Below, piece by piece: positions 17,585 through 26,935 of a DNA stretch of 64,000 nt. A program made the translations under genes and the position numbers. This DNA comes from Synechococcus sp. AG-670-B23. GTDB lineage: Bacteria > Cyanobacteriota > Cyanobacteriia > PCC-6307 > Cyanobiaceae. The notes beneath the pieces are model-generated. The model did not search any database. It saw nothing but the letters and a program-made list of their open reading frames with translations, and was not told the DNA's origin. Numbering within the stretch: position 1 is the stretch's first letter; each line of letters begins with the position of its first letter. The stretch lies in assembly GCA_003209165.1 (NCBI GenBank), contig QCSL01000003.1, positions 19,032 through 83,031 of the forward strand, given 5' to 3'.

Positions 17585-17680
17585 CGGATCTTCGGCGTGA
17601 TCGAGCGTTACTTCGATCATCCGTGATCACCATCCGTTGGTCGTGCCATCGTTCCGCATCAACCGTTTCGGTGGTATCAG

Positions 17681-18196
17681 GTGCAGGTTCAGCGCTCCCA
17701 TGGCATCGCATTGCCGCTGCCCGATACATCCCTGGCTCAGCTGCAGGGCTACCTGTCGCAGCCTGGGCGTCCGCTGAAGGCACTGTTGAATCGCAAAAAG
17801 GTGGAGCGGCTTGAGGATGGCCGATTCTTTTATTCCTCCCGTCCGTATAAATTGCTCAATTTTCAGCTCAAACCAGAGGTGGTGATCCGTTCCAGCTGGG
17901 ATGGCGATCAACTCATCATTGTTTTCGAACACTGCACGATTAATGGCCTCGGTCGTTTGCAGGATCTGGTGAAGTTCCAGTGCCAGGCATGGATCCGTCC
18001 CGAGCAGGAACGGTTGATCGCCACGGCGGATCTCAGTCTTGAACTGTCTCGGAGTGGAGCAGGGGCTCTCTTGCCCAAGCCGCTGATGCAACGTACGGGG
18101 GAACTCGCACTGGGTTTGGTGACGGATCGCTTGGAAAAGCGTTGTCGCACCGGATTGATCAGAGGAGCACTTAATTGGATTGCACGACACCCCTAA
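17681..18196 (+). CDS. DUF1997 family protein
   Basis: A 171-residue protein starting at GTG 17681. 'LQGYLSQPGRPLKALLN' and 'RLEDGRFFYSSRPYKLLNFQLKPEV' match the DUF1997 family of cyanobacteria and plastids, which has an SRPBCC-like beta-rich fold and no settled function. The C-terminus 'MQRTGELALGLVTDRLEKRC' is a helix. No ATG or TTG exists in frame upstream before a stop, so GTG is the only canonical choice. It overlaps the next, AT-richer gene by 17 bases. Confidence 0.75.
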   Translation: MQVQRSHGIALPLPDTSLAQLQGYLSQPGRPLKALLNRKKVERLEDGRFFYSSRPYKLLNFQLKPEVVIRSSWDGDQLIIVFEHCTINGLGRLQDLVKFQCQAWIRPEQERLIATADLSLELSRSGAGALLPKPLMQRTGELALGLVTDRLEKRCRTGLIRGALNWIARHP

Positions 18197-19058
18197 AGCT
18201 GCTTTATTTCATGGTGGTAGGGTCACTGAATTAAAACCTTCCGCACTTGGTGTTGTGGTAACTGCGGCAGCTTCAGCCAAGTCAGTGTTGAGTTTTCGGA
18301 ACTTCTCTCTTCGTTGCGATAAGTCGGACCCTCAAATTACGTTTGAAACTCCTTGGAATTGGGAGTGTGGTCAAGGTAAAAGGATTGCCGTCATTACGAA
18401 CAACTCATTTTTGAGGTATCAGTTTATTGCTTGCATGTCTGGACTTGTTTCCCCAGTTTCTGGCGAAATTCTTGGTAACAGCGTAATTGGCTGGCCTGTT
18501 GGAGGAGAGGGAGGTTTAGATAGAAAGTTGCGCATTTCCCATTCTGTAAAGTTTCTATCGGCGGTCTACAGCGATTGTCTTGATCAATCTCTCGTCAGCA
18601 TTGATGAGTTTTGGGGAATCTTGTCGGATGTTGGTATTGATCCTGGTTTAGTGATTAAGGAGCTTCCTAAGAATCAGAAGGATTTTTTTGCTTTGGCATT
18701 GTCTGTGCTTTTTTCATTTGATTGTTATTTGATCCCAAAGACAAGATTTTTAATGTCTAAGCCTGCTAAGGCTCTGCGGGAATTGTTATTAAAGCAGCTT
18801 GAAGGAAAGATGCTTTTCACCACTTCGGCCAATGTTCAGTTCCAACGCGAGTTCTGTACAGATGGTATTGTTCTTGGACCCTTAGGTCAGATTCTTTTTG
18901 CGGGTAAGCTTTTAGATGTGATCCAGTGGGCTGACGAAAATCTTGAAGACTTCGGTATGCCAGAATTAGAGGATGATAATTTTGATTTGAATTTGAATTT
19001 GAATTTGAACTTGAAGAATTCTGAATCTGTCGGCGACGGAATTGGTGGTGAATTTTAA
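18180..19058 (+). CDS. KpsT-like ABC ATPase lacking catalytic motifs
   Basis: A 292-residue protein in the place of a capsule-export ATPase, directly before a KpsM-like permease. The layout follows KpsT: 'GKRIAVITNNSFLRYQF' where the P-loop belongs, 'SGEILGNSVIGWPVGGEGGLD' like the KpsT 'WPVG' region, 'LPKNQKDFFALALSVLFSF' where the signature helix belongs, and 'CYLIPKT' where Walker B would read 'YLIDE'. Walker A, signature, Walker B and switch His are all lost, yet the frame is intact. A C-terminal (Leu-Asn) repeat follows. The TTG start overlaps DUF1997. Probably a non-hydrolysing subunit. Confidence 0.75.
   Translation: MHDTPKAALFHGGRVTELKPSALGVVVTAAASAKSVLSFRNFSLRCDKSDPQITFETPWNWECGQGKRIAVITNNSFLRYQFIACMSGLVSPVSGEILGNSVIGWPVGGEGGLDRKLRISHSVKFLSAVYSDCLDQSLVSIDEFWGILSDVGIDPGLVIKELPKNQKDFFALALSVLFSFDCYLIPKTRFLMSKPAKALRELLLKQLEGKMLFTTSANVQFQREFCTDGIVLGPLGQILFAGKLLDVIQWADENLEDFGMPELEDDNFDLNLNLNLNLKNSESVGDGIGGEF
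18984..19016 (+). repeat. hexanucleotide microsatellite (ttgaat) in the KpsT-like gene
   Basis: About four consecutive 'ttgaat' units, flanked by one-base variants, encode alternating Leu and Asn. Gain or loss of one unit adds or removes two residues without changing frame. It lies in the tail beyond the ABC fold. Confidence 0.8.
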
Positions 19059-19060
19059 AA

Positions 19061-19906
19061 ATGAATGAAGTCGTGAATTTGTTTAAAAGATTTGTGACTG
19101 CAATGTCGCGTCAGATTTCTACAATTCTTGCTATCGCTGCTTATGAGAATGATCGAAGGTCGACGACCAGTTCGGTTGGCGCCTGGGAGAGCTTGATTAG
19201 CCCATTGCAGATCATGCTGTTCTTCATTGGTATCCGCGTCGGATTTCGATTTTTAATGTCCGGCGGATCTAATTTGGCTGGCGGCACGACTGATTTGTAT
19301 TTTAATATCGTAATTTTTATGGCTGCAGGATTCACGATTTATTTCCCTTTTAGGCAGCTCGCTATACAGGCACTCTCCGGCTTGAAGTTAAGGTCTCCAC
19401 TTTATTATAGGCGTATCGAGCCGCTAGACATACTTTTAGCTTTATCGATCAATAACATCAGAGCGTTGTTGACTTTGACGCTTGGCTTGATGGGCTTGAT
19501 TTGGGCCCTCACTTGGGAATTTCGAATGGATAGCCCAGGATTGGCTCTTTGTATTTACCTGTTGACGGTTTTCATGGCGATAGGCTTTGGCATCTGCCTT
19601 GTCTTTCTTGGAAAGTACAATAAATTCATAACAAGGTTGATTAAGCGTATTATCAATCGCATTCTTATTTTCACTTCTGGTCTATTCTTTGCGACCTTCG
19701 AGCTCCCTGAATATACAAGACCATTCGTGACTTGGAATCCTGTTCTACATGCTGTTGAACTTTTCAGGTATTCGTTGAATAATGAGTATCCAATACCAGA
19801 CATTTCTTTGTCTTATTTGACTTGGTGTTCTTTAATACTTATGGGCTTTTCGTTGATTCTCTATCGAACAAATGAGTCGTCCCTCCTCGAGGCCGTGGAT
19901 GACTAA
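19061..19906 (+). CDS. KpsM-like ABC-2 polysaccharide export permease
   Basis: A 281-residue membrane protein with six predicted helices in the ABC-2 pattern, for example 'IMLFFIGIRVGFRFLM', 'NIVIFMAAGFTIYFPF', 'LALCIYLLTVFMAIGFGICLVFLG' and 'ILIFTSGLFFATFELP'. The motif 'WNPVLHAVELFR' is characteristic of capsular polysaccharide permeases. It would form the channel that moves a lipid-linked polysaccharide across the inner membrane. It starts 2 bases after the KpsT-like stop, so the two are co-translated, and the KpsE-like gene follows. AT-rich codon use sets the pair apart from neighbours. Confidence 0.85.
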   Translation: MNEVVNLFKRFVTAMSRQISTILAIAAYENDRRSTTSSVGAWESLISPLQIMLFFIGIRVGFRFLMSGGSNLAGGTTDLYFNIVIFMAAGFTIYFPFRQLAIQALSGLKLRSPLYYRRIEPLDILLALSINNIRALLTLTLGLMGLIWALTWEFRMDSPGLALCIYLLTVFMAIGFGICLVFLGKYNKFITRLIKRIINRILIFTSGLFFATFELPEYTRPFVTWNPVLHAVELFRYSLNNEYPIPDISLSYLTWCSLILMGFSLILYRTNESSLLEAVDD

Positions 19907-19950
19907 CGCCTGATTATTGTCCAGTCTCTTCCCTTGAGTTAAATTGAGCC

Positions 19951-21159
19951 ATGCCAGACTCAAACCAACCCTCCAGCTCTTTATCTGCTGGGCTTAACAA
20001 GCTGCCATCGTCATTCCGACTGCCTGATTTCTTGGTTGCAGATCAATTGCCCCCTCTTTGGCGAGAGAGGTTAGCCAGAGTCGCAAGGCCTAGGGTTTTG
20101 ATATCGACTTTTCTCGCAACATCAGCCTTCTATTGCTTTGTGATTGGGCGGGACCGCTACACGGCTGTTTCCGAGTTTGTGATTCAACAGCCAGCACCCC
20201 TTGATGGAACATCGGCTTCAGTTTTGGCTGGGGCAGCTGCTGCTCCACAAGTTTTAACATCCCTCGTCGACGGACAATACCTTCAGGTTTATCTCGCATC
20301 CTCAGATATCAAAACCCGTTTGTTCCCTGACGGTAAGAAGCTGGAACTGGCCTACCGCCCCAGGCTTCCGGATCTATGGACTGGATTGTCTGCTAACAGC
20401 TCAGCACCAGCACAACTTGATTTCTACAGAAAACAGTTGTCTGTTGCCCCACAGCCCATGAGCGGTTCAGTCATCTTGACGACCTCTGGATTTACTCCTA
20501 AGCAGGCTTTTGATCTCAACTCTGCGCTGCTGAAGGAGTCACGCCGGTTTGTGAATGAAGTGAATCAATCAATCAATGCTGAGCAGAACAAATTTGCCAG
20601 GAAAGAAGTTCAACTGGCTGAACTAAATCTCAAGGCAGCATCAAGGAAACTCGAGCTTTTCCGTAAAACAAACGGAAATTTAAGTGTTGAATCTGAACAA
20701 GCGGCAACTAGTTCATTTATTTCTGGTCTCGAATCTCAACTGGTTGAGTTGAAGGTTGAAGAAGCAGCCTTGCGCCGTCAATACCGAGACCCCAATGCAC
20801 CTGAGGTCTCATTTGTTGCAGACCAGGTGAAAGAACTTAAGGTGCAGATTCGTCAAGAGAGGGAACGTTCAGTAAGCAAAAACGGTCGCGATCTAAATAC
20901 ACTTGTACTTGAAGAGGCGGGGTTAATTTCAGATGTTGAATTCGCTACCGCAACACTGCAATCGGCCCGGCTTGCATCGGATAACAGTCGCCGTGATAGC
21001 CAGCGTCAGTTGAAATACGTGGTTGTTCTTAGCCAAGCCGAATTACCTGCTGCACCGGATCCAAACTGGCGCTGGCAAGCATTTTTGGCATCAGTCGGAA
21101 TCATTGTTGTGGGCTGGGGTGTTGGTGGATTTATTTTGAATGCAATGCGGAAGAGTTGA
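19951..21159 (+). CDS. KpsE-like capsule export periplasmic adaptor
   Basis: A 402-residue protein with an N-terminal TM helix ('VLISTFLATSAFYCFVIG'), a long periplasmic part with coiled coil (about residues 200-340, 'KFARKEVQLAELNLKAASRK'), and a C-terminal TM helix ('WQAFLASVGIIVVGWGVGG'). This is the polysaccharide co-polymerase type 3 topology of KpsE/CtrB. 'RDRYTAVSEFVI' after TM1 is typical. It would bridge the inner-membrane exporter and an outer-membrane channel. The outer-membrane partner (KpsD/Wza) is not in the window. Confidence 0.85.
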   Translation: MPDSNQPSSSLSAGLNKLPSSFRLPDFLVADQLPPLWRERLARVARPRVLISTFLATSAFYCFVIGRDRYTAVSEFVIQQPAPLDGTSASVLAGAAAAPQVLTSLVDGQYLQVYLASSDIKTRLFPDGKKLELAYRPRLPDLWTGLSANSSAPAQLDFYRKQLSVAPQPMSGSVILTTSGFTPKQAFDLNSALLKESRRFVNEVNQSINAEQNKFARKEVQLAELNLKAASRKLELFRKTNGNLSVESEQAATSSFISGLESQLVELKVEEAALRRQYRDPNAPEVSFVADQVKELKVQIRQERERSVSKNGRDLNTLVLEEAGLISDVEFATATLQSARLASDNSRRDSQRQLKYVVVLSQAELPAAPDPNWRWQAFLASVGIIVVGWGVGGFILNAMRKS

Positions 21160-21174
21160 TCTGTATATCAGCAC

Positions 21175-21192
21175 AGGCTTGTTTGAAAGCCT
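21175..21192 (+). terminator. weak hairpin after the kpsE-like gene
   Basis: 'aggctt' and 'aagcct' form a 6-bp stem with a 6-base loop, 15 bases after the stop. No T-run follows. The rest of the gap to the convergent glycosyltransferase is very AT-rich and shows no gene. Confidence 0.3.
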
Positions 21193-21337
21193 TCATGTAT
21201 GACAGCCTCTCCGCTAATTAGATTTTTACCGTGGATGCATTAAGTGAATTAAACTTGGGATTAATTGTTGTTTTAAATATGCATAAAAATATAAATATAG
21301 TTATTTGTTGGTTAGCTATTCCCGATTTCTCATTAGT

Positions 21338-24300
21338 TTAGGGGCGTATGCCACCATAGCCTTTGGCGGCCAAGTAGTAGCCGCAGGCTCGAGCGAAATG
21401 AAGTCGGCGTCGTTGGAATAGGTCGTCGACGCTGATCTCTGGGTACAATTTTTGAGCATCGAGGTCATTAGCACAAGACTGTTCAACCATTTGCAAAACC
21501 TGCTCTTTTGTTGAAGGCAAACTCTCCCCGAGTAGTTGATTGTAAAAGTGCCATTCCGTGTTGGAGCGCAATATGGTTTCACGAAAACCATATTCGTGGG
21601 AATGGCGAACAACTGCAGTAGGTGCATAGGCTTTTTTATAGCCCTTCCTGAGAATTTCGCGCGCCCACAATTGATCTTCGCCGTAAACGACATCGGGGAG
21701 TGGTAGCGTCTCCCAAACAGTTTTCCTTAGGCAGGAATTGTTGTCTGAGTAGAAACGTTCATGCGTGGTCACAGCGCCATTGGGGGTTTGTCGATCAACA
21801 TCAAGTTCGATTGGTTGTCGATGACTTCTGAAAATCCAACGATTGAAGTGCCGGTCAAGATCATGGGCGGTGAGTTGTCCATGATTGCTATGAGCAATAT
21901 GGCAGCCGAAGACTCCGGCCACATTGGGATCGTTCTGCAGTGGGGCGATCAGATTCATCAGCCACATTCGATTCGCGGGGATGGCGTCCTGCGTGATGAA
22001 AGCGACATACTCCCCCCTCGCTAGCTCTACTCCCAGGTTGCGGGTGCGTCCATGGCCGAAATCCTTTTTGCGAATTCTGTGCAGACGGAGTCGCTCGTCC
22101 TGTGGCAAAGCTTCTATGCACCCATCGTTGGAGGCACTGTCGATCAGCAACACTTCAAATGACTGATCGAAATCTTGCGCGAGACACGACTCGATGACGG
22201 TTTTGAGCATCGTGCCTCCGTTGTATACGGGAATAACGACCGTCACCAATGGAGTCGATGGCTGAACATGTTGTGAGATTGATGGCGCCGATAGGAGTGA
22301 TTCCTGAATGAAGGCTTCAATTACCTTGTTGGAACTATCCCAATTGAGATGTTCGGTGGCGGCGAGTCCAGCCACGGCGGTGCTTTCCCTGAACGACGCA
22401 TCATTCAACAAGCGGCTTAATTCTGAGGCCAGCCCCACTGGTGTTGCTTCGGCCAAGACTGCTGTTTCTGGTTGATAGGAGATCCGAGTGTGTTCGGCAT
22501 CAATGTCAACAACGGGCAGCCCACAGGCCATCATTTCGTTGGGAACCAAGGAGTAATTTGTCCCTGAAAGGACGAATCCAACCGCGCACTGGCAATAAAG
22601 TTTTGATAGTTCAACGGCATCAAGAATTCCTGCATGTTTTACTTTCACAGGAATTCCTAGATCGGGTAAGTCTTTTTCACCGAAGGTAATGATTTCGAAG
22701 TGGTCACCCAGATCAAACAAAGCTCTTAAGGCAAGTAGCCCCAGTTCATAGAGTCGTCTTGGCGTGCTGCGTCTAACGTAGAAGGCAATGGTATGACTGC
22801 TGCGTTTCCGATCGATGTTGGGGTGGTAAACACTGTGGTCGACTGCCAGTGGGAAGGAGATGGCTGAATTTCCAAAGCTTTCCATCTTCTGCTTGAGCCA
22901 AGGGCTGGCACAAATACAGGAAAAGTTGTTTTCAGATGCATACGATTGTTCGGTGAGGATGCTGGAGCTTCCTCGCGCGAAAAAATAGGGCTCATAATCC
23001 TGAACAAAATAAAACCTTTTCTGAAACTTCTTCATGCCAAGCACGGGATAGGTGCTCATGCGGTCCGTGGCGATGATAATGTCGCCGCTCACAAGATCAA
23101 GGTCGTCCTGGTTATTGCCCAGCATGTAGACCTGATCTGTCTGAAGCGGAATGAAGGATTGGTCGATTACACGTTTATGCAGACTGCTAAGGCGACTTGG
23201 TTTGCCATTCCCCTTGAGCTCGGAATGAACCCAAATCGTGCATTGGTGACCGCAGCGTTCCAGATAATCAATGGTTCTGAAAATGGTCATATGGCCACCT
23301 AGGCCAGGTGTAAAATTAGGTATGACCCAGTGGATCTGTAATGATTTGGTATTAATATTATTGTTTATTGACCAGTTCGGATCTAGTTTTTTGGCTTTGA
23401 ATTGAATGACTTTTTCAAAGCCGTCAATTCTTAGCTTGTTGCGATCTTCGATGATTGATTTGTCATGTTGGTGTTGCTTGGAAAGCTGGTAGCCAGAGTA
23501 AGTCGTTACAAGTTTTTGATTGAATATTTCAGTTGTTGTAAGGCCGATAAGACGTTCAATGCTGTGGGCGATGGTTCCATCAATCTGTCCGCCTTCCTCG
23601 TCGAAATCGTTCCAACTGAGATCCCAGTCAAGAAGTGGTTTCAGAAGCTCTGGCTTGCACCAGAACATCGTCCCGGTTGGGAAGCGGAACTGGCTATCTC
23701 GTTTAATGTGGGTGAGATTGAAGTGCTTCAGAAAGGGTTTTGCTTTGGTGTAGTTACCATCCTCATGGCCCCAGCAGGAATCGTGTTTGATCCCAAGGCT
23801 GAGGGCGTAGTTCTCAATCGGATAGACAATCCCTGTCTCAGGTGATTGCAGACTATTGAGATTGGTTGCTGTAATGACATCGTTGCCGATTAGATTGTCA
23901 AGGCAGTGAAAGAACCAGCCGCTGAGTGCATTGCTGTGTGGGCTCTTTTTCGAGTGCAGCTTGAGAATGAGGTCGTAATTAAGAATTTGATCCCTAAATC
24001 CAACGATGAATGGTGCGACGTCTCGTCCGATATTCCTGAAATTTCTAACCTCAACTTTTTTGGCATTCTCAACTCGAGTAAAAACTCTCTGCAACGTCCG
24101 GATTGAATCTTCTTTTGTGGAAATGAAGATGTCGATGCTGCAAGGTATATTCTTAAGATAGGTGGCAATTGTCTCCCCTAGTTCGGGGTAGAAAATGTGC
24201 AGGAAAACACCAACTTTTTTTGCCTTTAGGTCGTCTTTGATTGAATTCAGAGAATTCGGGTCTGGCTTTTTTATGTCAGCCATTTTCCGCATAAAATGGA

Positions 24301-24823
24301 TGTTGTCCATCGAATAACGGTGTTCATTCATGCCGAACTTGAAGCAGTGGACCATCGGGTTGAGTCCACTTTCTTTGACGTCGGGATATTTGCTTAAATA
24401 ATTGTCAGTATCGAATAAATTGCTTGGATCTATTCCTTCCCGGCTGCCTGAGGTGCAGTAGTGAAGAATCACGTCGCCGATGCTTTTAAGTTCTTTCGCT
24501 TCTCCGATCTCTAATTGGGATTTATAATGCTCAGTGTCAAAGACGTAGGCGTAATGGGCTAATTCGCGAAAATCGCGAATAATTCTCTTGCTTATATCTT
24601 TGGTTTGTAGGCCTTTGAGGTACTCCTGTAGTTCGAGGGTTGTTTTTTTGCGCCTATTGTTGGGGGTGTTTGGTTTGGCTTGACTTAGCCGATTCAGCTT
24701 CTTTCGCAGTGCTTTGGGCAAAATTTTCTGCTTGCCGATTACTGAAGCTGAGCGCTTCAGCACCTTGCGGGCCATCTTTGAAAAAGCGGAGAGCGGATGA
24801 CGTTGGTTTGGCATGCCGCTCAT
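21338..24823 (-). CDS. multidomain rhamnan-type glycosyltransferase, 1161 aa
   Basis: Three modules are visible. Residues about 200-450 are an RgpF-like (rhamnan synthesis protein F) domain with 'VGVFLHIFYPELGETIATYL', 'NIGRDVAPFI' and 'LKLHSKKSPH'. Residues about 495-840 form a GT-B domain: 'WVIPNFTPGLGGHMTIFRTI', 'YFVQDYEPYFF' and 'MMACGLPVVDID', resembling WsaF-type rhamnosyltransferases. Residues about 860-1150 are a GT2 domain: 'VTVVIPVYNGG', 'LIDSASNDGCIEAL', 'YGEDQLWAREI'. It should add several sugars to one surface polysaccharide, probably rhamnose given the rfb operon behind it. It converges with the export genes. Confidence 0.85.
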   Translation of the reverse strand: MSGMPNQRHPLSAFSKMARKVLKRSASVIGKQKILPKALRKKLNRLSQAKPNTPNNRRKKTTLELQEYLKGLQTKDISKRIIRDFRELAHYAYVFDTEHYKSQLEIGEAKELKSIGDVILHYCTSGSREGIDPSNLFDTDNYLSKYPDVKESGLNPMVHCFKFGMNEHRYSMDNIHFMRKMADIKKPDPNSLNSIKDDLKAKKVGVFLHIFYPELGETIATYLKNIPCSIDIFISTKEDSIRTLQRVFTRVENAKKVEVRNFRNIGRDVAPFIVGFRDQILNYDLILKLHSKKSPHSNALSGWFFHCLDNLIGNDVITATNLNSLQSPETGIVYPIENYALSLGIKHDSCWGHEDGNYTKAKPFLKHFNLTHIKRDSQFRFPTGTMFWCKPELLKPLLDWDLSWNDFDEEGGQIDGTIAHSIERLIGLTTTEIFNQKLVTTYSGYQLSKQHQHDKSIIEDRNKLRIDGFEKVIQFKAKKLDPNWSINNNINTKSLQIHWVIPNFTPGLGGHMTIFRTIDYLERCGHQCTIWVHSELKGNGKPSRLSSLHKRVIDQSFIPLQTDQVYMLGNNQDDLDLVSGDIIIATDRMSTYPVLGMKKFQKRFYFVQDYEPYFFARGSSSILTEQSYASENNFSCICASPWLKQKMESFGNSAISFPLAVDHSVYHPNIDRKRSSHTIAFYVRRSTPRRLYELGLLALRALFDLGDHFEIITFGEKDLPDLGIPVKVKHAGILDAVELSKLYCQCAVGFVLSGTNYSLVPNEMMACGLPVVDIDAEHTRISYQPETAVLAEATPVGLASELSRLLNDASFRESTAVAGLAATEHLNWDSSNKVIEAFIQESLLSAPSISQHVQPSTPLVTVVIPVYNGGTMLKTVIESCLAQDFDQSFEVLLIDSASNDGCIEALPQDERLRLHRIRKKDFGHGRTRNLGVELARGEYVAFITQDAIPANRMWLMNLIAPLQNDPNVAGVFGCHIAHSNHGQLTAHDLDRHFNRWIFRSHRQPIELDVDRQTPNGAVTTHERFYSDNNSCLRKTVWETLPLPDVVYGEDQLWAREILRKGYKKAYAPTAVVRHSHEYGFRETILRSNTEWHFYNQLLGESLPSTKEQVLQMVEQSCANDLDAQKLYPEISVDDLFQRRRLHFARACGYYLAAKGYGGIRP

Positions 24824-24855
24824 CTGGCAAGTCTAAAAAAGCAGGCTGAAACTTA

Positions 24856-25980
24856 TCACTCGTCTGCTTTGGTTTTTGGCGTTCCAATGCCTAATCTGCT
24901 GCCATCATATCCCGCCCGCTCGCGCACTTTGCTGCACCATTCCTGATGGGCCAAGTACCAGCGTACGGTCTCCGCTAGTCCCTGTTCCACATTGTGACGT
25001 GGGCTCCAGCCCAGCTCGGAACTGATACGGCTTGGGTCAATCGCGTAGCGGCGGTCATGGCCTGGACGGTCGGTGACCTGGCTAATCAAATCGGCGTGGG
25101 GAGCTGATGCGGGGCAGCTCTGATCCAACTGCTGGCAAATGGCGTGAACCACCTGTTTGTTGGTGCGCTCACCGTGGCCGCCCACGCAATAACTGCGGCC
25201 CGATTCACCTTTGCACGCTGCTAAAAGCAGGGCATCGACATGGTCTTCCACATACAACCAATCACGCACATTCAATCCATCCCCATAGAGGGGGATGGAT
25301 TTACCTCCAGCCGCTTTCAAGGTGACCACTGGAATCAGCTTTTCCGGGAACTGCCAAGGTCCGTAGTTGTTCGAGCAGTTGGTCAGCACAACGGGTAGTC
25401 CAAAGGTGTGGTGCCAGGCCTGAACCAAGTGATCGCTGGCTGCCTTGCTGGCTGAATAGGGGCTGCGCGGGTCGTAGGGCGTTGTTTCTGAGAAACGTCC
25501 TTCAGCGCCGAGTGAGCCAAAGACTTCGTCGGTGCTGATGTGGTGCATCCGGAAGGCCTCCCGGCGTTCACCGCTCAAGCCTTCGTAGTGGCCGCGGACC
25601 GCCTGCAGCAGGTTGTAAGTTCCTGTGACATTGCTTTCGATGAATACGCCAGGCCCGGAGATGGATCGATCCACATGGCTTTCCGCTGCCAGGTGCATCA
25701 CCAGATCGGGGTTGGCCTCCTTAACTGCAGCCTCAACGGCTGCTGCATCTGTCAGGTCCACCTGTTGAAGCCTGTGCCGTTCGTTCGCCGCATCCCCCAG
25801 TTTGCTTAGCACTTTCTTAATGGAGGAGAGGTCGCTGGCGTAACCCATCTTGTCGAGATTGAAGACGGTGACAGTGGTCTCCAGCAGCAGCCTGCGGACG
25901 ACGGCGCCACCAATGAAGCCGGCACCTCCGGTCACCAGAACCCTGCGGCGATCTCCCAGCAGGTCGGAGGCGGAAGGCAT
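24856..25980 (-). CDS. rfbB: dTDP-glucose 4,6-dehydratase RmlB
   Basis: A 374-residue short-chain dehydrogenase of the extended type. 'VLVTGGAGFIGGAVVRRLL' is the NAD-binding Rossmann motif, 'HLAAESHVDRSISGP' and 'HISTDEVFGSLG' are RmlB-specific, and 'YSASKAASDHLV' holds the catalytic YxxxK. It converts dTDP-glucose to dTDP-4-keto-6-deoxyglucose. ATG 25980 is preferred; ATG 25992 is 12 bases upstream. It closes the rfbA-C-D-B run and is followed by the large glycosyltransferase on the same strand. Confidence 0.95.
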   Translation of the reverse strand: MPSASDLLGDRRRVLVTGGAGFIGGAVVRRLLLETTVTVFNLDKMGYASDLSSIKKVLSKLGDAANERHRLQQVDLTDAAAVEAAVKEANPDLVMHLAAESHVDRSISGPGVFIESNVTGTYNLLQAVRGHYEGLSGERREAFRMHHISTDEVFGSLGAEGRFSETTPYDPRSPYSASKAASDHLVQAWHHTFGLPVVLTNCSNNYGPWQFPEKLIPVVTLKAAGGKSIPLYGDGLNVRDWLYVEDHVDALLLAACKGESGRSYCVGGHGERTNKQVVHAICQQLDQSCPASAPHADLISQVTDRPGHDRRYAIDPSRISSELGWSPRHNVEQGLAETVRWYLAHQEWCSKVRERAGYDGSRLGIGTPKTKADE

Positions 25981-26050
25981 GGACGAAACCATTGGTCTGG
26001 GAGTGGGTTGGGGCGTTGTTTGGGGATATGGCGTTGAACTTATTGGCCCT

Positions 26051-26935
26051 TCAAGGCGTTCTGGCCTGCTGCAATACAGCCTTCAGAGCTTGCTGCCAGT
26101 GCTCGCCGTTGAGGTCAAGAGCTGCTCGGGTGGCCGTGCAGTCCAGCAGGGAATAGGCAGGTCGTTCTGCAGGAGTTGGGTAGTCCGCCGTTGTGATCGG
26201 TTGAACGTCTGCGGAGGTCTCGATGAGACCCAATTCAGCACCGATCCTGCCAACGGCCACCGCCACGTCGTACCAGCTGGCGGCGCCCGCATCGCTCCAG
26301 TGCATGACAGTTGGCAACTCGCGAGTACCAGAAATTTGGAGGGTTTGCCAACAGGCTTGAGCGAGGTTGAGGGTGCTGGTGGGACAGCCCACCTGGTCGG
26401 CGACAACACCCAGCTGATCCCTTTCACGGTGGAGCCTGAGCATGGTGAGGGCGAAGTTCTTGCCGACGGGCCCGATCACCCAGCTGGTGCGCAGGATCAG
26501 GCCCCGTCCTCCTGTTCCAAGAACGTCTTGCACCGCTGCCTCTCCAGCAGCTTTGCTGGCGCCGTAAGTGCCGAGTGGGGTACGGCTTTGCTGGGGTTGA
26601 TAGGGCGTGCCCTGGGTCCCGTTGAACACAAAGTCGGTGCTGATCTGAAGCAGGCGTCCCCCTTGTTGATCTAGAGCACGGGCAAAGGCTTCGGGTGCCC
26701 CGGCATTCACGGCGTGGGCCAACTTGGGCTCCGACTCGGCTTTGTCAACTGCTGTGTAAGCACCCGCGTTGAGCACCCAGGCGGGCTGGTGCTGTTCTAC
26801 TGCTGAACGGCAGGCTTCAGGGTCAGCGAGGTCGAGCTCCTGACGGCTGGTGGCCACCAGATCGAAACCCTTGGGGGCAGAGGCGAGCAGAGCTTGTCCC
26901 AACTGTCCGCCAGCTCCGGTAAGCAGCACCTTCAT
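26051..26935 (-). CDS. rfbD: dTDP-4-dehydrorhamnose reductase RmlD
   Basis: A 294-residue NADPH enzyme. '[15 protein letters not shown]' is the nucleotide-binding loop, 'NAGAYTAVDKAESEP' is the RmlD motif, 'ISTDFVFNGTQGTPY' the Ser/Thr region and 'YGASKAAGE' the YxxxK. It performs the last step to dTDP-L-rhamnose. The start ATG overlaps the rfbC stop by 4 bases, so the two are coupled. Confidence 0.95.
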   Translation of the reverse strand: MKVLLTGAGGQLGQALLASAPKGFDLVATSRQELDLADPEACRSAVEQHQPAWVLNAGAYTAVDKAESEPKLAHAVNAGAPEAFARALDQQGGRLLQISTDFVFNGTQGTPYQPQQSRTPLGTYGASKAAGEAAVQDVLGTGGRGLILRTSWVIGPVGKNFALTMLRLHRERDQLGVVADQVGCPTSTLNLAQACWQTLQISGTRELPTVMHWSDAGAASWYDVAVAVGRIGAELGLIETSADVQPITTADYPTPAERPAYSLLDCTATRAALDLNGEHWQQALKAVLQQARTP

